Below, piece by piece: positions 32,541-44,592 of a DNA stretch of 64,000 bases (position 1 is its first letter; each line of letters begins with the position of its first letter). This DNA is from Tanypteryx hageni. Its lineage: Eukaryota; Arthropoda; Insecta; Odonata; Petaluridae. The stretch spans positions 53,629,370 through 53,693,369 of the forward strand of contig CM054117.1 in NCBI GenBank assembly GCA_028673005.1, given 5' to 3'. The position numbers and the translations under genes were made by a program. The notes below the pieces were generated by a model. It worked only from the letters and a program-made list of their open reading frames with translations. It did no database searches and had not been told where the DNA came from.

Positions 32541-33300
32541 AGTAATCAAGGGAGAGAGGGAAGGTAAAGTGGAGTTAGAAAAAGAGTAGGGAGGGTGAAT
32601 GAGGAAAAGAGAGGGAGCGAGATGGATATGAAAAGGGCCGCAGAGGGAGGGAAAAGTAGATAGATGTGTTAAAAGGAGCGAGAGCGTGAGAGCTGCAGAA
32701 AAAAAGAGTCAAAATTAGGAGAAAGATGCAATGGGAAAATACGGCCGTTCTGAAGGTCAACCCATCATAATTAAAGCTAAAATTATTCGCCCATTATTTT
32801 GTTAACGAGACAAGCTTCTCGTTTTTTCGGACGCTTGAGGAAAGAGCGACCTTTCGTGTTCTCAATTGTGTAAATGAAGGTTTCTAACTTAATTCAGCGG
32901 AGAGAGGGAAGAAGGCGGGAAGAGCAGAGATTCATTCTCATGCTAAAAGAGGTCACGATATTTGATTTTTAACATTTCAATCTCTACATCTAACCATCCG
33001 AAAACTCTGATTTCGCTCTTGTTATTATTATGCCAATGATTTCATTGTGGATACTGGGGTTATTATTTCATGTTAATACTGCGTTTTCTTGTTGACTCTG
33101 CACATGATTTTAATAGCGTAGTATCTACTGTTTATTTATTTTTTCAATACTTTGACTAACGGATTTACACCGAGGGTGCGCCTATTTGCAGCATCGACTT
33201 GGTAATAATAATAAACAAATAATAAGTTTATGGGTAGCCTTTATAGTCTTCGTGGTTTGAGGCTACGGTGCGATTTTCTAGCGAAAAGATTGAATCGAAT
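32541..33300. other. Purine tract then AT-rich spacer
   Basis: GA-rich from 32545 to about 32650, then AT-rich without recognised features. Confidence 0.45.
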
Positions 33301-33309
33301 GATATAAAG

Positions 33310-33624
33310 AAGTTGTTCCCACACTACGGTCCGTCAAATGTCTTCATCCGGTTCGTCAGAGTTTAATAATTTAAGGAAAATGTAACGTAAAATGGAAATA
33401 GAAATTTATAAAAACAACATATTTTGTCTTTGCCCCTCCATTCTCATAATATACAAATACATTTTTTTTAAATCAGGTAATACTAAACTAAACCCTTCAG
33501 TTTCCTTAAATTATCCTTCAATTCTATTTTCGACTAGGCGTGGCCCGCGAAGAGGGCGGAAGCGGGCAATGTGGGCGCGATGACTTCGATGTGGCCCTCA
33601 AGCGGAAATGTTTGGGCGCCACTG
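33310..33624. mobile_element. hAT-type MITE with 7/8 TSD
   Basis: The left end AAGTTGTTCCCACACTACGG and the right end, reversed as CAGTGGCGCCCAAACATTTC, are imperfect hAT inverted repeats; the first base of the left end has mutated. The flanks ATATAAAG (33302-33309) and AAATAAAG (33625-33632) match at 7 of 8 positions. The interior has a CGCGAAGAGGGCGGAAGCGGGC subterminal stretch. It is 315 bp and non-coding. Confidence 0.85.
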
Positions 33625-33647
33625 AAATAAAGGAAACGGCATTCAGC

Positions 33648-33799
33648 GATTCTACATTGAAAATAAGGAGACCCGTGTCTCGGGGTTTTTGTGAATGGGA
33701 ATTGGGTTCGAGAAATCAGCGTCGAAAATAGGCAAAAAGACCATATGCAACTTAATAAGCTTCATTGTCGAATTTATAATAAGAAAGGAAATGGCTGAG
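33648..33799 (+). repeat. Dispersed repeat R2, plus-strand copy
   Basis: Shares about 150 bp, by eye roughly 85 percent identical, with the minus-strand copy at 34240-34391. Shared words include CGATTCTACAT, AATAAGGAGACCCGTGTCTC, GGGGTTTTTGTG, TTCGAGAAATCAGCGTC and TATGCAACTTAATA. It ends with GGCTGAG, which in the other copy begins a tRNA-like segment. Confidence 0.8.
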
Positions 33800-33805
33800 T
33801 TTTAT

Positions 33806-33905
33806 AATGACTCCACAGATAACTTTTGTGTATTTTTTCACGTTAATTCTTTATTAATGACTCCGCAGATGAATTTTGTGTATTTTTTTCACGTTAACGT
33901 ATGCA
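33806..33905. repeat. 50-bp tandem duplication
   Basis: Two adjacent units start AATGACTCCRCAGAT at 33806 and 33856 and run through TTTTGTGTATTTTTTCACGTTAA. They differ at a few positions. Confidence 0.85.
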
Positions 33906-34160
33906 AAATGTTCAAGGAAATTCACAATACTCATTATTTTCTCTTCCGATCGGTGTCTGCCAATGCAAGGTTAATATGATCAATAATATATAATTAATAT
34001 AACAATAATATATGTATATAGATGACCATTCTTGCACGACGGCATTATTTCATTGACTGCAATATTTAAAATACCCATTATTATATGTTTCTGCGTTCAT
34101 TACCTCCAAATAAAAATAATATAGCGTATTTTTACCGGAGAATATTACTTTTCAAATAAC
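33906..34160. other. AT-rich spacer
   Basis: Nothing recognised. Confidence 0.4.
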
Positions 34161-34186
34161 GCTTGGATAAATTGAAAAAAAAAAAA

Positions 34187-34391
34187 TATTTGGAATCGAG
34201 CCCAGGTTCACGCCGTAGGATCGAGGCACGCAATCCCCTCAGCCATTCCACTTCTTACCAGCAATTGACAATGAAACGTATTAAGTTGCATACGATGTTT
34301 TTGCATATTTGTGACGCTGATTTCTCGAACTCAAGGGCCCATCACAAAAACCCCGAGACACGGGTCTCCTTATTTTGTATGTAGAATCGCC
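34187..34391 (-). mobile_element. Repeat R2 with a tRNA-like segment, minus strand
   Basis: On the minus strand, the R2 sequence (34391 to about 34250) runs into TGGAATGGCTGAGGGG, an A-box-like word. About 40 bases later comes CCTGGGCTCGATTCC, a B-box-like word, followed by a run of T after AAATA. The A/B spacing fits a tRNA-derived SINE head with a pol III terminator. R2 then lies upstream of the tRNA-like part, which is unusual for a SINE. Alternatively, a SINE inserted at the edge of R2. Confidence 0.55.
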
Positions 34392-34449
34392 TTGTCGAGT
34401 TTCATCAAAATCCGTGACCCGAAGGTCGTAGCCTCTCCATTGACCATAA

Positions 34450-34518
34450 CATGTATATTCAAGTGCTTATTCTTGAATTTGTTTTGAGCCGTAAGACGAG
34501 CTCAGTAATTCTCTGGTG
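34450..34518 (-). repeat. Dispersed repeat R1, copy d
   Basis: On the minus strand this reads CACCAGAGAATTACTGAGC, then TCTTACGGCTCAAAACAAAT, then TTCAAGAATAAGCACTTGAA. It is the closest relative of copy b at 15366. Confidence 0.65.
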
Positions 34519-34529
34519 AACTTTATCCC

Positions 34530-35113
34530 AGTGGTGCAATGTACTGCAAACCCCACTCATCTATGAATCGGACGTATCTCGAGTCCTCAATCGTCCCGGG
34601 CAACGAAGCGGTTTATTCAGATCGCTATCGTTCATCCGTACGCTAAAAAAATATTTCTGCGTGTTTCTTCGGGTCTTACATTTCCTGAGTTATTTTCGCA
34701 CTTTGGTGAAGCGGATTCCGTCCACCCTTACGCTGATACTTTGAACCCGTCGCCATACCGAAAAAGAAACTAAAAGATCGATGCAGTTTACCATTCACCT
34801 CACATAAAGCGAAGGGTCGCCCTAAACGAAGAAAAAAAAACCATCACACCTCATACTTTTTTGGTAAAAATAACGAGGGTATCGACTATCGTCCGTTTCA
34901 TAATGATGGCACGAAAAAAAACGATAAATTCTTTCTGGGATTGTTTTTTTTTATACGACCACCCCTTATACATACCGTTTATTCCCCTTCTTAACGACCG
35001 TTGAAGTTTCCGGCTCCCAAAAAGCACTACCGCGCCAACCATAATAGGGTTAAGCTTATTCTTTTCTATGGGGCATTCCTTTCCCTTTCCACTCGATCGT
35101 TTTCTTAACGCGT
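34530..35113. other. No feature recognised
   Basis: Mixed composition, no supported feature. Confidence 0.4.
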
Positions 35114-35121
35114 GTCACCAT

Positions 35122-35389
35122 CAGGGCGGCTGCCCTGGGCGCCAACATTTTGGGGGCGCTATGTCGATCACTTATTTATGCATGACTTGCAATTGAATAC
35201 ATATTGGGTAGCAATTTATATCGAGGAACAGGCTAGAATCTTGATGGCATTCCGTTTAATTTTTCATTATCAGTAACTTTTACAGAGCGATGAATTAATT
35301 ACTTTGTAAATATCTCAACAAACATTAACGGAGGGGGGCGCTGGTGTGCTATCTCGCCAGGGGCGCCAAAATTCCTCGGACCGCCCCTG
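35122..35389. mobile_element. MITE with CAGGGCGG ends
   Basis: Begins CAGGGCGGCTGCCCTGGGCG and ends GGCGCCAAAATTCCTCGGAC followed by CGCCCCTG. Both ends carry a GGGCGCCAA/GGCGCCAAAATT subterminal motif and an inverted GGGGCGG/CCGCCC terminus. The flanks GTCACCAT and CGTAGAAT do not match well, so a target-site duplication is not demonstrable. It resembles hAT-type MITEs elsewhere in the window but could belong to another TIR superfamily. Confidence 0.65.
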
Positions 35390-35601
35390 CGTAGAATCCA
35401 CGTTTCCCTTTCCTCCCGGATCCTCTTCTTATCTTTTCTTACCTGTTACCCCTATCCTATCACTCTTTCTTCCTATCCTTATCCGACCCGCGCAAGGATT
35501 TCATCCTAGCCCATCCGTCCCCTCTGCAATATCCTTAACACTTTCACCATGTAAAGCGACTGTAGTCGTCAACACCTTCTTTTGCAGTTCACCATGTAAA
35601 G

Positions 35602-35918
35602 CAGTGGTTTCCACACTGTATGACGCGACCCTCTGGGTGGCGCGAGAGATTGGTCAGGGGAGCGCAAAATATTACACGCATATTTGTCATCCGTTTAGCC
35701 ACCCTAAATGTAATATAATATATAGCCGACAAATACTAGCCCTCAATTGGCTAGGACGTATCGTTTGTCTTAAGGTGATTGTATTAATTGCAATTGTTGG
35801 TCCATTAGGTATTGTTTATGAATTTTGACTGAACATGTTATAGAGAGGGGGGGGGGCGCAAAGTCAGTTTCCTTAGGTGAGGGGGGTGGCGCGGCTTTGT
35901 AATGTTTGTAAGCACCTG
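35602..35918. mobile_element. hAT-type MITE with perfect 8-bp TSD
   Basis: Begins CAGTGGTTTCCACACTGTATG and ends AATGTTTGTAAGCACCTG, an imperfect inverted pair. Both ends carry the subterminal word GGTGGCGCG or GACGCGACC. The flanks ATGTAAAG (35594-35601 and 35919-35926) are identical. It is 317 bp with a poly-G stretch near its right end. The 160-codon open frame at 35346-35828 crosses this border and is therefore not a gene. Confidence 0.9.
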
Positions 35919-35926
35919 ATGTAAAG

Positions 35927-36816
35927 CAACTTTGCCCCACGTCCGTCAAAAATGCTTAGCAAGCAAACCGATAATTTTCCCCATCCTTGATTCCGCAGCC
36001 TAATATTGAGTATGTTGAGCCATGGAGCAATGTCGCTTTACGCAGTGAATGGTAAAAAAAATTACCTCTATAACTTCCCCTCGATTGTCGAATTTATTTA
36101 TGGCAACGCAACATTTCATGCATATTCCTTAATGCTACTTGGACTTATTTGAGTCGACTGTGGGCAATGAGATCATCATATCAAGGAAGATATCAAACTC
36201 TGGTAAAAACTAGCCCTTACTTAACAAGTTATTTACCAAAACTTGCCCGACCCCATTCGCTATCCTCGAAATACTCCATTTTACAGGAAAAACGACATTG
36301 CCGAAGCCGCTGTATGAGATAACGGCAGAAAGCGACTCAGTGACTGAAATACGGCTGAGCGATATGAATTTAGGACGTGATAGAAGGTACTAATATGTTT
36401 TATCGTGTATGTGTTGTGGTCACAAATATAGTGACTTCATCCAATCTCGCCTGAGGTAATTTCCAAGCATAAGAAAGAATTTAAAGCATCAGTCAATCTA
36501 TACTTAATATGAATGTCTGACATGAATGGCGGGCTATCTGCTTCTAAACGTTCCATGGAAATTCAAGACAATTAACCTAATTTTACTTATTACATTACCA
36601 TATTGCCCCTTTCGCATATTTAAGTTAATTAATATATATCATCCCATTGTGCTACAATCTGTAACTGCAGCGAGTGCGTGGGAAGAATACAAGCCCGTCT
36701 AAAAGAAAATAACCAATTCCATTAACCAAACAGGCAATTAAAATTTCACAAAACAATATGACCCAAGTAAAGACAATATTATTGTCTTTATTAAGGATAA
36801 ATTTCAAATTCACATG
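35927..36816. other. No feature recognised
   Basis: AT-rich, no supported feature. Confidence 0.4.
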
Positions 36817-36824
36817 CTTGTGAC

Positions 36825-37085
36825 CAGGAGCGGATCTAAGTGCATAGCTTAGGGGGATAATAAGAAAACAAATACTTATATTTACTGACACCTATTTATG
36901 CAAATTAATACCACCTCATTATAATAAATATACAGGGTATATTATACACTGCTTAGATATTTTCAAAATATTTCAAGAATGCCTATAATATAAAATAAAT
37001 AACTGAGATAATATTTTAATGAAGATTGATCGTCCCCCTTAAGGGGTGTAACTACCCTATTTATCCCCCTTTACACCCACCATTG
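36825..37085. mobile_element. hAT-like MITE with 7/8 TSD
   Basis: Begins CAGGAGCGGATCTAAG and ends CCCCCTTTACACCCACCATTG, whose reverse complement CAATGGTGGGTGTAAAGG matches the CAGTGGCGGATCTAAGG consensus of the 16935 element. The flanks CTTGTGAC and CTAGTGAC match at 7 of 8. It is 261 bp and AT-rich inside. Confidence 0.8.
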
Positions 37086-37093
37086 CTAGTGAC

Positions 37094-39531
37094 TCATATT
37101 AATTAAAGCGCTCGAACCTAAAGAAGTAATGTTTGAGCGATCGCTTATAAGTTTGGGGAGAGAGTTTCTTTTATATCAGAAAGGGTTACAGTTAATGATA
37201 CGTCATATATTATATCAGCGATTTCGTAAGATCATATTATTAATCGAAAAAAGATCTACGCCCAGCAAGCTTTTGCGCGTCATCTTAAAAAAAATGGCGC
37301 AAATGTTTTTTTTTCTAGTCCTAATGTTTTGTAGTGGACGTGAGTCACCAAATACGTTTTTGGGAGAATTCCGATCTCCGACGCCCAATAAGGGCGATAC
37401 AGCGGATTACGTCATCTTTTCCGCTGGTACCACTGACTCACGAAGATGGCGGAAAAAAATAAACTCGATGCCTCACGATTTCCGAGTAACCCGTCCTCTT
37501 ATTTTCGCCGAGTATGGATGCGAGATATTTCGAGATTATCCAATGCCCGCGACCTTCTAGTAACGGTTCTTGTTGCAAAATCTTTTCAATCAACGGTTTT
37601 ATGAGAAATATCATATAAATTCTCAACCAAAATCGATAAGGTTGTCGATTTATTTGGCTGCAGAAACGTTTGTCTGGAATCTTTTTTTTTATGAAATGGT
37701 CATTAAAAACTGCTGTTATATCAGCAGTTGCTTGGAAACGTCCTTACATTTAATAAAATACTAATAGATAAATACAGATATATATCACAACGCATGTGAT
37801 AAAGAACACCTATAGACGCAGGATGTAGGAAATAAAGGTTAATTGTCCTCAGCTTTTGAGAATGCGTAAATATATGAAGCGAAAAATAAGTGGTCCAGAT
37901 GTTTTTCGTTACTGAGATTTCCGTTATTTTTCGTAATTTTTAAGAATATTTTTTCATCATTACATGCGGCCCAAAATCCAAAGAATGAACAACAAACGCA
38001 TTTAACTAAAATATACTGTTTATTATTACAGTAAATGATTGTGAAATTACGAATGCAGTTCGGAAAATTTCTATCTGAAAGTCACATTTCTATAACTCGA
38101 CACCTTATGGGCACATGAATAATCTATTACGGCAATTTGACTGAAGCCAGCTGAGATCAATAATTCTCTTCGAACGTCGATTATACGACAGCGTTATGTC
38201 CAGTCTACGTGTCCCCGCATTCAAAATGTAAAAGTGACGCAAAGAAAATGCAATTCCGATCAAAGCGAGATATTTTGCTCTCCCCTTTTCCGTGGGAAAG
38301 TAATTGCATTCGACTGTTATTTCAATTTTCTCCCCGTGGACAAAGCGGTACGTGAAAATACGATTTCTCGATTCAAATTGAATTTTTAGCCATCGCTTTA
38401 AAAAGACAGGAAAGCGTGACAAAGAAGCTGAAGAAAAACTTGACGAACGCGCAATGCGGTATATACTTGTTTTCGCTCCACGGCCGAAGACAATCAACCA
38501 AGTTCGTAATCTACCGCATATCCGGTCAATGAGACAGGCTCTTTTTCTCTTTCCATATGTACACATGTACGTATCTCTCTCTCTCTTCCCTAAGTTTGAC
38601 CGATTTCAAAGGATTCCACTGGCGATTTTACACACACACGTGCACGCACGCACACACAGACAAATATATGAAATTCATATATTGTATTAGTTATAATAAT
38701 AAATAGTATAATAGGATATTTACTTTAAGTAATAAAAAGGAATGATAATAAATAACGAACCACTTGCGTCAATCGGTTTCCACTCACTAGAGCAGAGCAG
38801 GGACATGGGCTAGTCAACCGAGGTACCCGCCTAGGTCGCAGCACACTTCAGATAGCGACAAATAACAATTTAAACTTTTGTGTGTAACGTTTTATATCAT
38901 AAAATATATTTAATATATTACATTTTACCTCTACGTTGTAAATAAACTACCGTTTTGAGAGATAAAATTGTGTACTGTATACCTACATAAGAGAGGGGCG
39001 TTATTTTCAAACCTTGGTTAAGGAGCAACAAGAACAAACAAATTCGATACACCAATAGATGTGACGATCCAGAGGCATTCGCATATGACAAAATACCACT
39101 TTCTATGGCAATCCAAATAAACTGGGTTGCAACTGGCTTAATTTTTTTACCCGAACGAAGAAAGACAGAAAGATCACGAACCAAAAGAAAAATTAAAAAA
39201 ATATATTTCGCCTAAAATATGAGTTATCACTTGCAAAATTAGGCGCAACATAAATTACACAAAATTTCTACTATCCGTACGCTTCTAGTTCCCATAATAG
39301 CATCTACGATTATATTAGTGCGTGTTTGCATGCAGTTTGACACGTAGCAACAATGCTGATGTTACAGTGTTATATGCTAGCTTGTTAAAGAATATACCTT
39401 ATATATTATTATGCAATTTATCTCTGTAACTGGTCCAATTTTAATAAAAATCCATCAAGCCATTTTGGAGTAAATCGACACTGTGAAAAAAACCAGTTTA
39501 GACTCCAGAACCGCGCACAAACTACTTAAGG
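37094..39531. other. Long stretch without a supported gene
   Basis: Contains a 143-codon plus frame (37129-37560), a 153-codon minus frame (38105-38566) and an (AC)n region near 38629-38658. A short hairpin AACTGCTG…CAGCAGTT lies at about 37709-37730. None of the frames resembles a known family, and codon-level signals cannot be judged by eye. Confidence 0.4.
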
Positions 39532-39539
39532 ACTTAAGA

Positions 39540-39669
39540 CAGCGTACCGGAAAAATGTGTAGGTCCCACGACCAAGCAAAATTGAAGTCCAGGAAAAAAA
39601 TTTAAGGACATCATGTAAAAATTTGGCCATAGGCCCTCCCGCCGCGCAGGTGTGTTGGTTACACCACTG
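39540..39669. mobile_element. Short hAT-type MITE with perfect 8-bp TSD
   Basis: Starts CAGCGTACCGG and ends GGTGTGTTGGTTACACCACTG. The right end reversed (CAGTGGTGTAACC) resembles the start of the 45386 element (CAGTGGCGTAAC). The flanks ACTTAAGA (39532-39539 and 39670-39677) are identical. At 130 bp it looks like an internal-deletion product. The left end is poor as an inverted repeat, so the exact duplication carries most of the weight. Confidence 0.7.
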
Positions 39670-40028
39670 ACTTAAGAGACCCTAAAACGTCACAAAAGTC
39701 TTGTATGGGCATTTTTTTCACGATCATAATACTTGACATATTTCGTACATGAAAAAGTAAAACATGGACTAGGCAAGAATATACTTTCAAGCAGATGAAT
39801 GAGGCGAGAAAATAAAACATATATCAATAGCTATAGCTTACGCACGTGGTCAAACCGGCGATTAGCCAAGTTTACATGCCGCGAATGTTAAATAAATTCA
39901 CAGAGAAACCCCCAGCGAATGATCAAAACGGCAACTTAAAAAATCCTGAATACTGACGATTTACTAAACACGAATTTTCGAATAGTTGATATATTCAGAA
40001 GCGCGTGGTTTGTCAGACTTGTTTTACG

Positions 40029-40384
40029 CCTGGCCCTCGTATAACTCGTAGGACGCGTACTGAAAAAATGTGAATAAATTGAATCCGTGTTATGTGAACC
40101 TAGCTATACATGCTGAAAACTCCATACCCCTTTAGGGACCCTCCTTCAGTCCCAACATCCCCAAACCTCTCTTTGATACACATATACGTCGTTTTCTAAG
40201 TAAGCTTATAAACAAAGCACCCGAGACCCCCAGCACGTCTCTTCCTTGCTCAGAAATATGGAATCCCAGATCCGACCAAACTGCGTTAACGCGAAAAATA
40301 ATCCGCATCTTCTGAATTCTTTTGGCACTGAAAACAAATCGTGTAGTGGCGAATTATAATAAACAGTGTTATAGAACGGCCAGA
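40029..40384. mobile_element. DNA element of an unclassified family, copy 1
   Basis: Left end CCTGGCCCTCGTATAACTCG and right end, reversed, TCTGGCCGTTCTATAACACTG, an inverted pair of about 20 bp. The interior is shared with the copy at 44593-44964: ATACCCCTTTAGGGACCCTC, AGCTTATAAACAAAGCACCC, CACGTCTCTTCCTTGCTCA and TCCGACCAAACTGCGTTA all have close counterparts in the same order. No target-site duplication is clear. Non-coding. Confidence 0.7.
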
Positions 40385-40710
40385 TGTATGTTTATGCTTC
40401 GGCAAATTCTATGAAAACAAAGCGCGTTGTGGTGAATACGTGTTAAATGAACCCGCGTTATATGGTTACATTGTTTTTCCGTCGATGCCCGGCTGTATTC
40501 CATTTCTTTCACTTGCCATGCACGAAAGATTCTTCGGCGGCGGCGTCGTCATCTCAGTGGAACGAATAACTCTCATTTTCTTTTTCGTTTTCCTCTGACG
40601 CGTCGCTGCACGCATCTTAATTTCTGTATCCTTCGATTTCATTTCGTCTTTCTCTCATACCTGGAAGCACTTTCCTACCACCTTTCTCGCTCTTTTTTTC
40701 TCTCCGGCTC
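40385..40710. other. Spacer
   Basis: Nothing recognised. Confidence 0.4.
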
Positions 40711-40718
40711 CCTCTATC

Positions 40719-41191
40719 CAGTGCTGTAGGGTGTAAGGTGGTATACGCCATATATCCTCTGCTTTTTCCAATGAATAGGGTATACCTCTGCTTTTTCAAA
40801 CAAATAGCGTATACCCTGGCCTTATGAGGAATTATACAGGCTGATTGAAAAAACAGCTAATTCCTCTTTTTTTCGTGGCCCAAAATATTGACGCTGCACC
40901 TGCAATCCTTGAAAATCTGCGGCCCACAGGTTTAATACCAATATTCTAATACTACTTTTGTTTCGATCAGATTGAAAATAAATACTGTACTTCTTATTTT
41001 TATATACATCGCTAAAATATAATTGAAATAAAATTTTCAATTAAATTCAAAGTAAATTTATACGTTTTCTCCTGCGATCGTAACATTATAGCCATGTACT
41101 TTGCTCTTAAAAAAATTGGGTAAGACCCCCCCTCAAAGTTTTACTTCCGTATACGGTATACCCTCTGCTTTTTTTTACGAATACAGCACTG
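40719..41191. mobile_element. hAT-type element with perfect TIR and TSD
   Basis: The first ten bases CAGTGCTGTA and the last ten TACAGCACTG are exact inverted repeats. The flanks CCTCTATC (40711-40718 and 41192-41199) are an exact 8-bp duplication. Near the left end the motif GTATACC(C)TCTGCTTTTT occurs repeatedly, and it appears again (GGTATACCCTCTGC) near the right end, probably as transposase-binding repeats. It is 473 bp and non-coding. One of the clearest elements in the window. Confidence 0.95.
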
Positions 41192-41199
41192 CCTCTATC

Positions 41200-43690
41200 T
41201 TTTCCCTTAATAATTCTAATCACGTTCTGTTTGTTTGCAATCCCTTACCCCTTCTAAGAAATTCCATGGAAAAAGGAGAGGAAACAAAAAAAAGGGTCCA
41301 TTAGAGCATGTTCGTTAAAACTTGAAATATCAGGGAGGAAAAAGCCGTGATAATTGTCCTGTGAATATATTTAAAAAAATCTTCTTCGGAAGATTACCCA
41401 TCCTCGTGGTTTCAAATCGGGATATTTTTACTTTTATGACGTTCCCTTTTTTCGGGTTAACGCCATCTGGATAAAATTGCTTAACCGCTATTTCATTGAA
41501 AAAAGCGATTACGGTTTAACTTTTCCCCTCCACTCGTCATGCGCTCACTAAAATTGGAATCATGGACGAAATAAAAAAAGCAAAGCATTCGGGTATAGTG
41601 ACGTCATTAATTATTTACGTGTACAGTCTATTTTGGGCAGCATGTCGACCTGTCATTTCGTCGCACGCTCAAAAATACTGTTACATTGACTAGGCCTAAA
41701 AGTCTGTAATGATAAAATATTCAAGCGCGTAAATAGGTGGGGATCTCATTCAACTATAAAATAATATATATAAGAATCGCACATAATCCGTTCGTATTCT
41801 CTCTTATGGAAATTCCCCTTTTTTACGTAAGATTTTTGTGAACGTCAAGGCTGAATCGCGCTCATTTCGCAAGTCACATTAAATATTGAGCCATCTTGAT
41901 TCGGTCACTCCATTTAACATTACCCTATTGCAAAAATTGAATTTTTAAATTTAAAATGGCTGGTTTTACATATGCCTCCATAAGAGATGGTGATAACAAA
42001 GCTCAAATAATTGGCGGTGTTATAAATTCATATTTTTTCATAAGCAGCCAGCATATCGCATCTTTTTATTTCGCAACGAATTCAGTTATACCGCTAATGT
42101 TATTACTCCAAAAAAGAGGATTCACCTATATATATCCTATGAAAACATAAAAAAGCTAAGTAGAACCAATAAAGTATGGCAAAAATTTGTCATAAAAATG
42201 AATTATATGCATAATATCCTTCAGAATTCAAAAATTGGTAAAACACTACACCAATATAATTATCAAATACATAATGGAAAACTTATGAGTTTTTTTAGTT
42301 TAAAATGACAAAACATAAACACTACAAAAAGATACAATAAAATTAACTCGATGCAATGTTTTTTAATGTGGAGTCAGCGAGGACTTCATTAGATTGAAAT
42401 AAAATATAACTTTTAGTAAAGGTAATAAAAATTTCCGAATTTTGGGCGAGAAGTTAGTTACATACTTAAACTATTTATATACTTTATTTAAACTATTTAT
42501 ATACTTTATTCATTTACTGATGAATGCATTAGCAACACATGCATTAAAATTCTATCAATAATAAGATTCAGGAAAACGTAGAATCCATAACTTTTGATCG
42601 GAATAAAAAACAATTTTTAAATCAAAAAAGACTAGGGAGTTTTAAATATTCCTATAAAAAGCAATCTTCTAGGCCGGAAAACGTACAAAAACAATCAATA
42701 AGCTGATGCAGAGAGTAGGAAAAATTAACAAGGTCATTGCACAATCATATTTATGCACCCATTTCATAACTGCGTTTATTATGTCGTCCAGTTACAGGTT
42801 AAGAGCAACTTCATGGTCAACCTAAGCATCTGTATGACTCGCACATCTTCCGGGATGTTTGCGTAGGCGAACGACGCGAGAGCGATAGCGCCTCTAATGG
42901 ATATTAAAGCCATTCTCTTGCGTGATGTTGATCCTTGATCAGAATCTCAACATATTTGCGCGATGCACAAGAAGATGACTATTAATGCAATGAACGACGT
43001 CTAGCGCCCCATTTTTCGGCCGTTTAGAAAGTTCTGTTTTAAATGATTTAAAAATTGGACCAAAAAGTTTTAGTGTACGCTTCAAATTTATTTGAAACGG
43101 GAGGTTTTATAATACAAAGGGTTCGCTCAACAGACTAAAATCGACCATTATTCGCTTAAAGCCTTATTATACAAAACATTTCTTGAAGGTATGATTCACA
43201 GCGTATTTCTGACTGATCGTTCATCAAAAAAGGAAATTATATTATCCAAAAACGGATTTTATTTTCGCTGGATGGATTTTGCTAATTTCAGTCACTTTTC
43301 GGCGCCTCGATGAAAAATAGTTATATATGTGACTTTTTGTAAATTAGCATCGAAACTGGATCCTTGGGGAAAGGAATAGTTCCGCATTTTTTACGAGCCA
43401 CTTCCTTCAAGCATCAAAATATAAGCAAAGTTTATGAATTTTCTATTTCAATATTCTTCTTCCATTTATAGAGTCCATTTATGTGTTTAAGTTTGTATGT
43501 GTGCACAAGCACAAAAACATAAACACACCCGCTCTAATATACATCATCAGCCCTTTTCAATCCATTGATGGATGATGGCCTCCCCAGTTCATATCATTAT
43601 AATATATATATATATCAGAAAAAAGAGAGGAAAAAGGTAATTGAATAGGGGTCGGAAGAAGGAAATCCAGTTAATAATTACAATAAAACC
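41200..43690. other. AT-rich DNA without recognised genes
   Basis: Contains a 22-bp tandem duplication (AAACTATTTATATACTTTATT at 42468-42511) and a short (TA)n near 43600. No TIR pair or coding similarity is seen. Confidence 0.45.
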
Positions 43691-43696
43691 GGTGGC

Positions 43697-43817
43697 GAAA
43701 GATGCCGGAAAGATGATTTGTAGCTTCTACGCCCTTCAGCGAGAGAGACAAAAAACGTATCTCTGACTGAAGAAGGACCTTGGCCGGAAGTTTCAAATCT
43801 TTTTTCCGGCATCTTCC
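43697..43817. repeat. 120-bp imperfect hairpin
   Basis: The left half begins GAAAGATGCCGGAAAGATGATTTG. The right half, reversed, begins GGAAGATGCCGGAAAAAAGATTTG. Pairing continues with small bulges for about 45 bp, around a short loop containing GAGAGAGACAAAAAACG. A transcript would fold into a microRNA-precursor-sized or slightly larger hairpin. A decayed foldback MITE is equally possible. Confidence 0.65.
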
Positions 43818-44592
43818 ACAACCAATTCCAAAGTGTGCATGTATATGTGTGTATAACTTGGCAACAAGTGGAAAATGGAAATGCGAGAGCCAGTGAACAC
43901 TTATTTGGTGGCGTGGACGTCCACGGCGACCGAGGAAGTGTCCAGTGGCCCCTTTCTATCCCTTTCAACCACTGGCTGCCAACTTATGTATTCTCTCTCA
44001 TTTTCTTACACCAACACTCGCGCGCGCACACGTACACACACAAATATACAGATTTAACAACGGTGAATTTTTTTTCTGGGCACGTAAACACTAGTATAAG
44101 GTTCAAAACAAACTTCTGATTCGTCAGGTAGATAATAAAAAAACCCTCGGCAGGCAATCGTGTATGAAACTCAGAATTTGCGAGAAAGAGTAAAAAAAAC
44201 TAAGTTCGGAATGATCTCTCTCGTAATCGGACACTTTTGGTCAGGTCCCCTCAACCCTTCAAGGAGAAAAATATGATCGCTTTCCGCCCTTTTCGAAAAT
44301 CGAACCGTTTTCCTCCTTTCACCGAATCACTTTCCCTCCTCTCTCCTTTTCTGCCTTTCTCCCATCACTCACACTCTCTCACTGGCATGCCGCTTTATTA
44401 TCCTTTCGCTTCTTCGGTCCGCTGCAAACTTGAACCGATACGCGTCCATTCTAAATTACGTTCATCTAGATCGCCCCTCCTTCCTGGGTTTATTCAACTC
44501 TTGGTCGCAAACACATTCACCGACTGATCCTCGAGATAGCTTCAAAGGCAACAAACGGAGTAGGAAAACCAGATGATTTCGGCTACACCCGA
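43818..44592. other. Spacer
   Basis: Mixed composition with a short (AC)n near 44025. No supported gene. Confidence 0.4.

Noticed and set aside
35346..35828. 160-codon plus-strand open frame
   Set aside because: Crosses from one MITE end (35389) into another MITE (35602-35918).
37129..37560. 143-codon plus-strand open frame
   Set aside because: No recognised domain; the frame is interrupted by no signal of selection that I can judge, and the region has short palindromes suggesting repeat origin.
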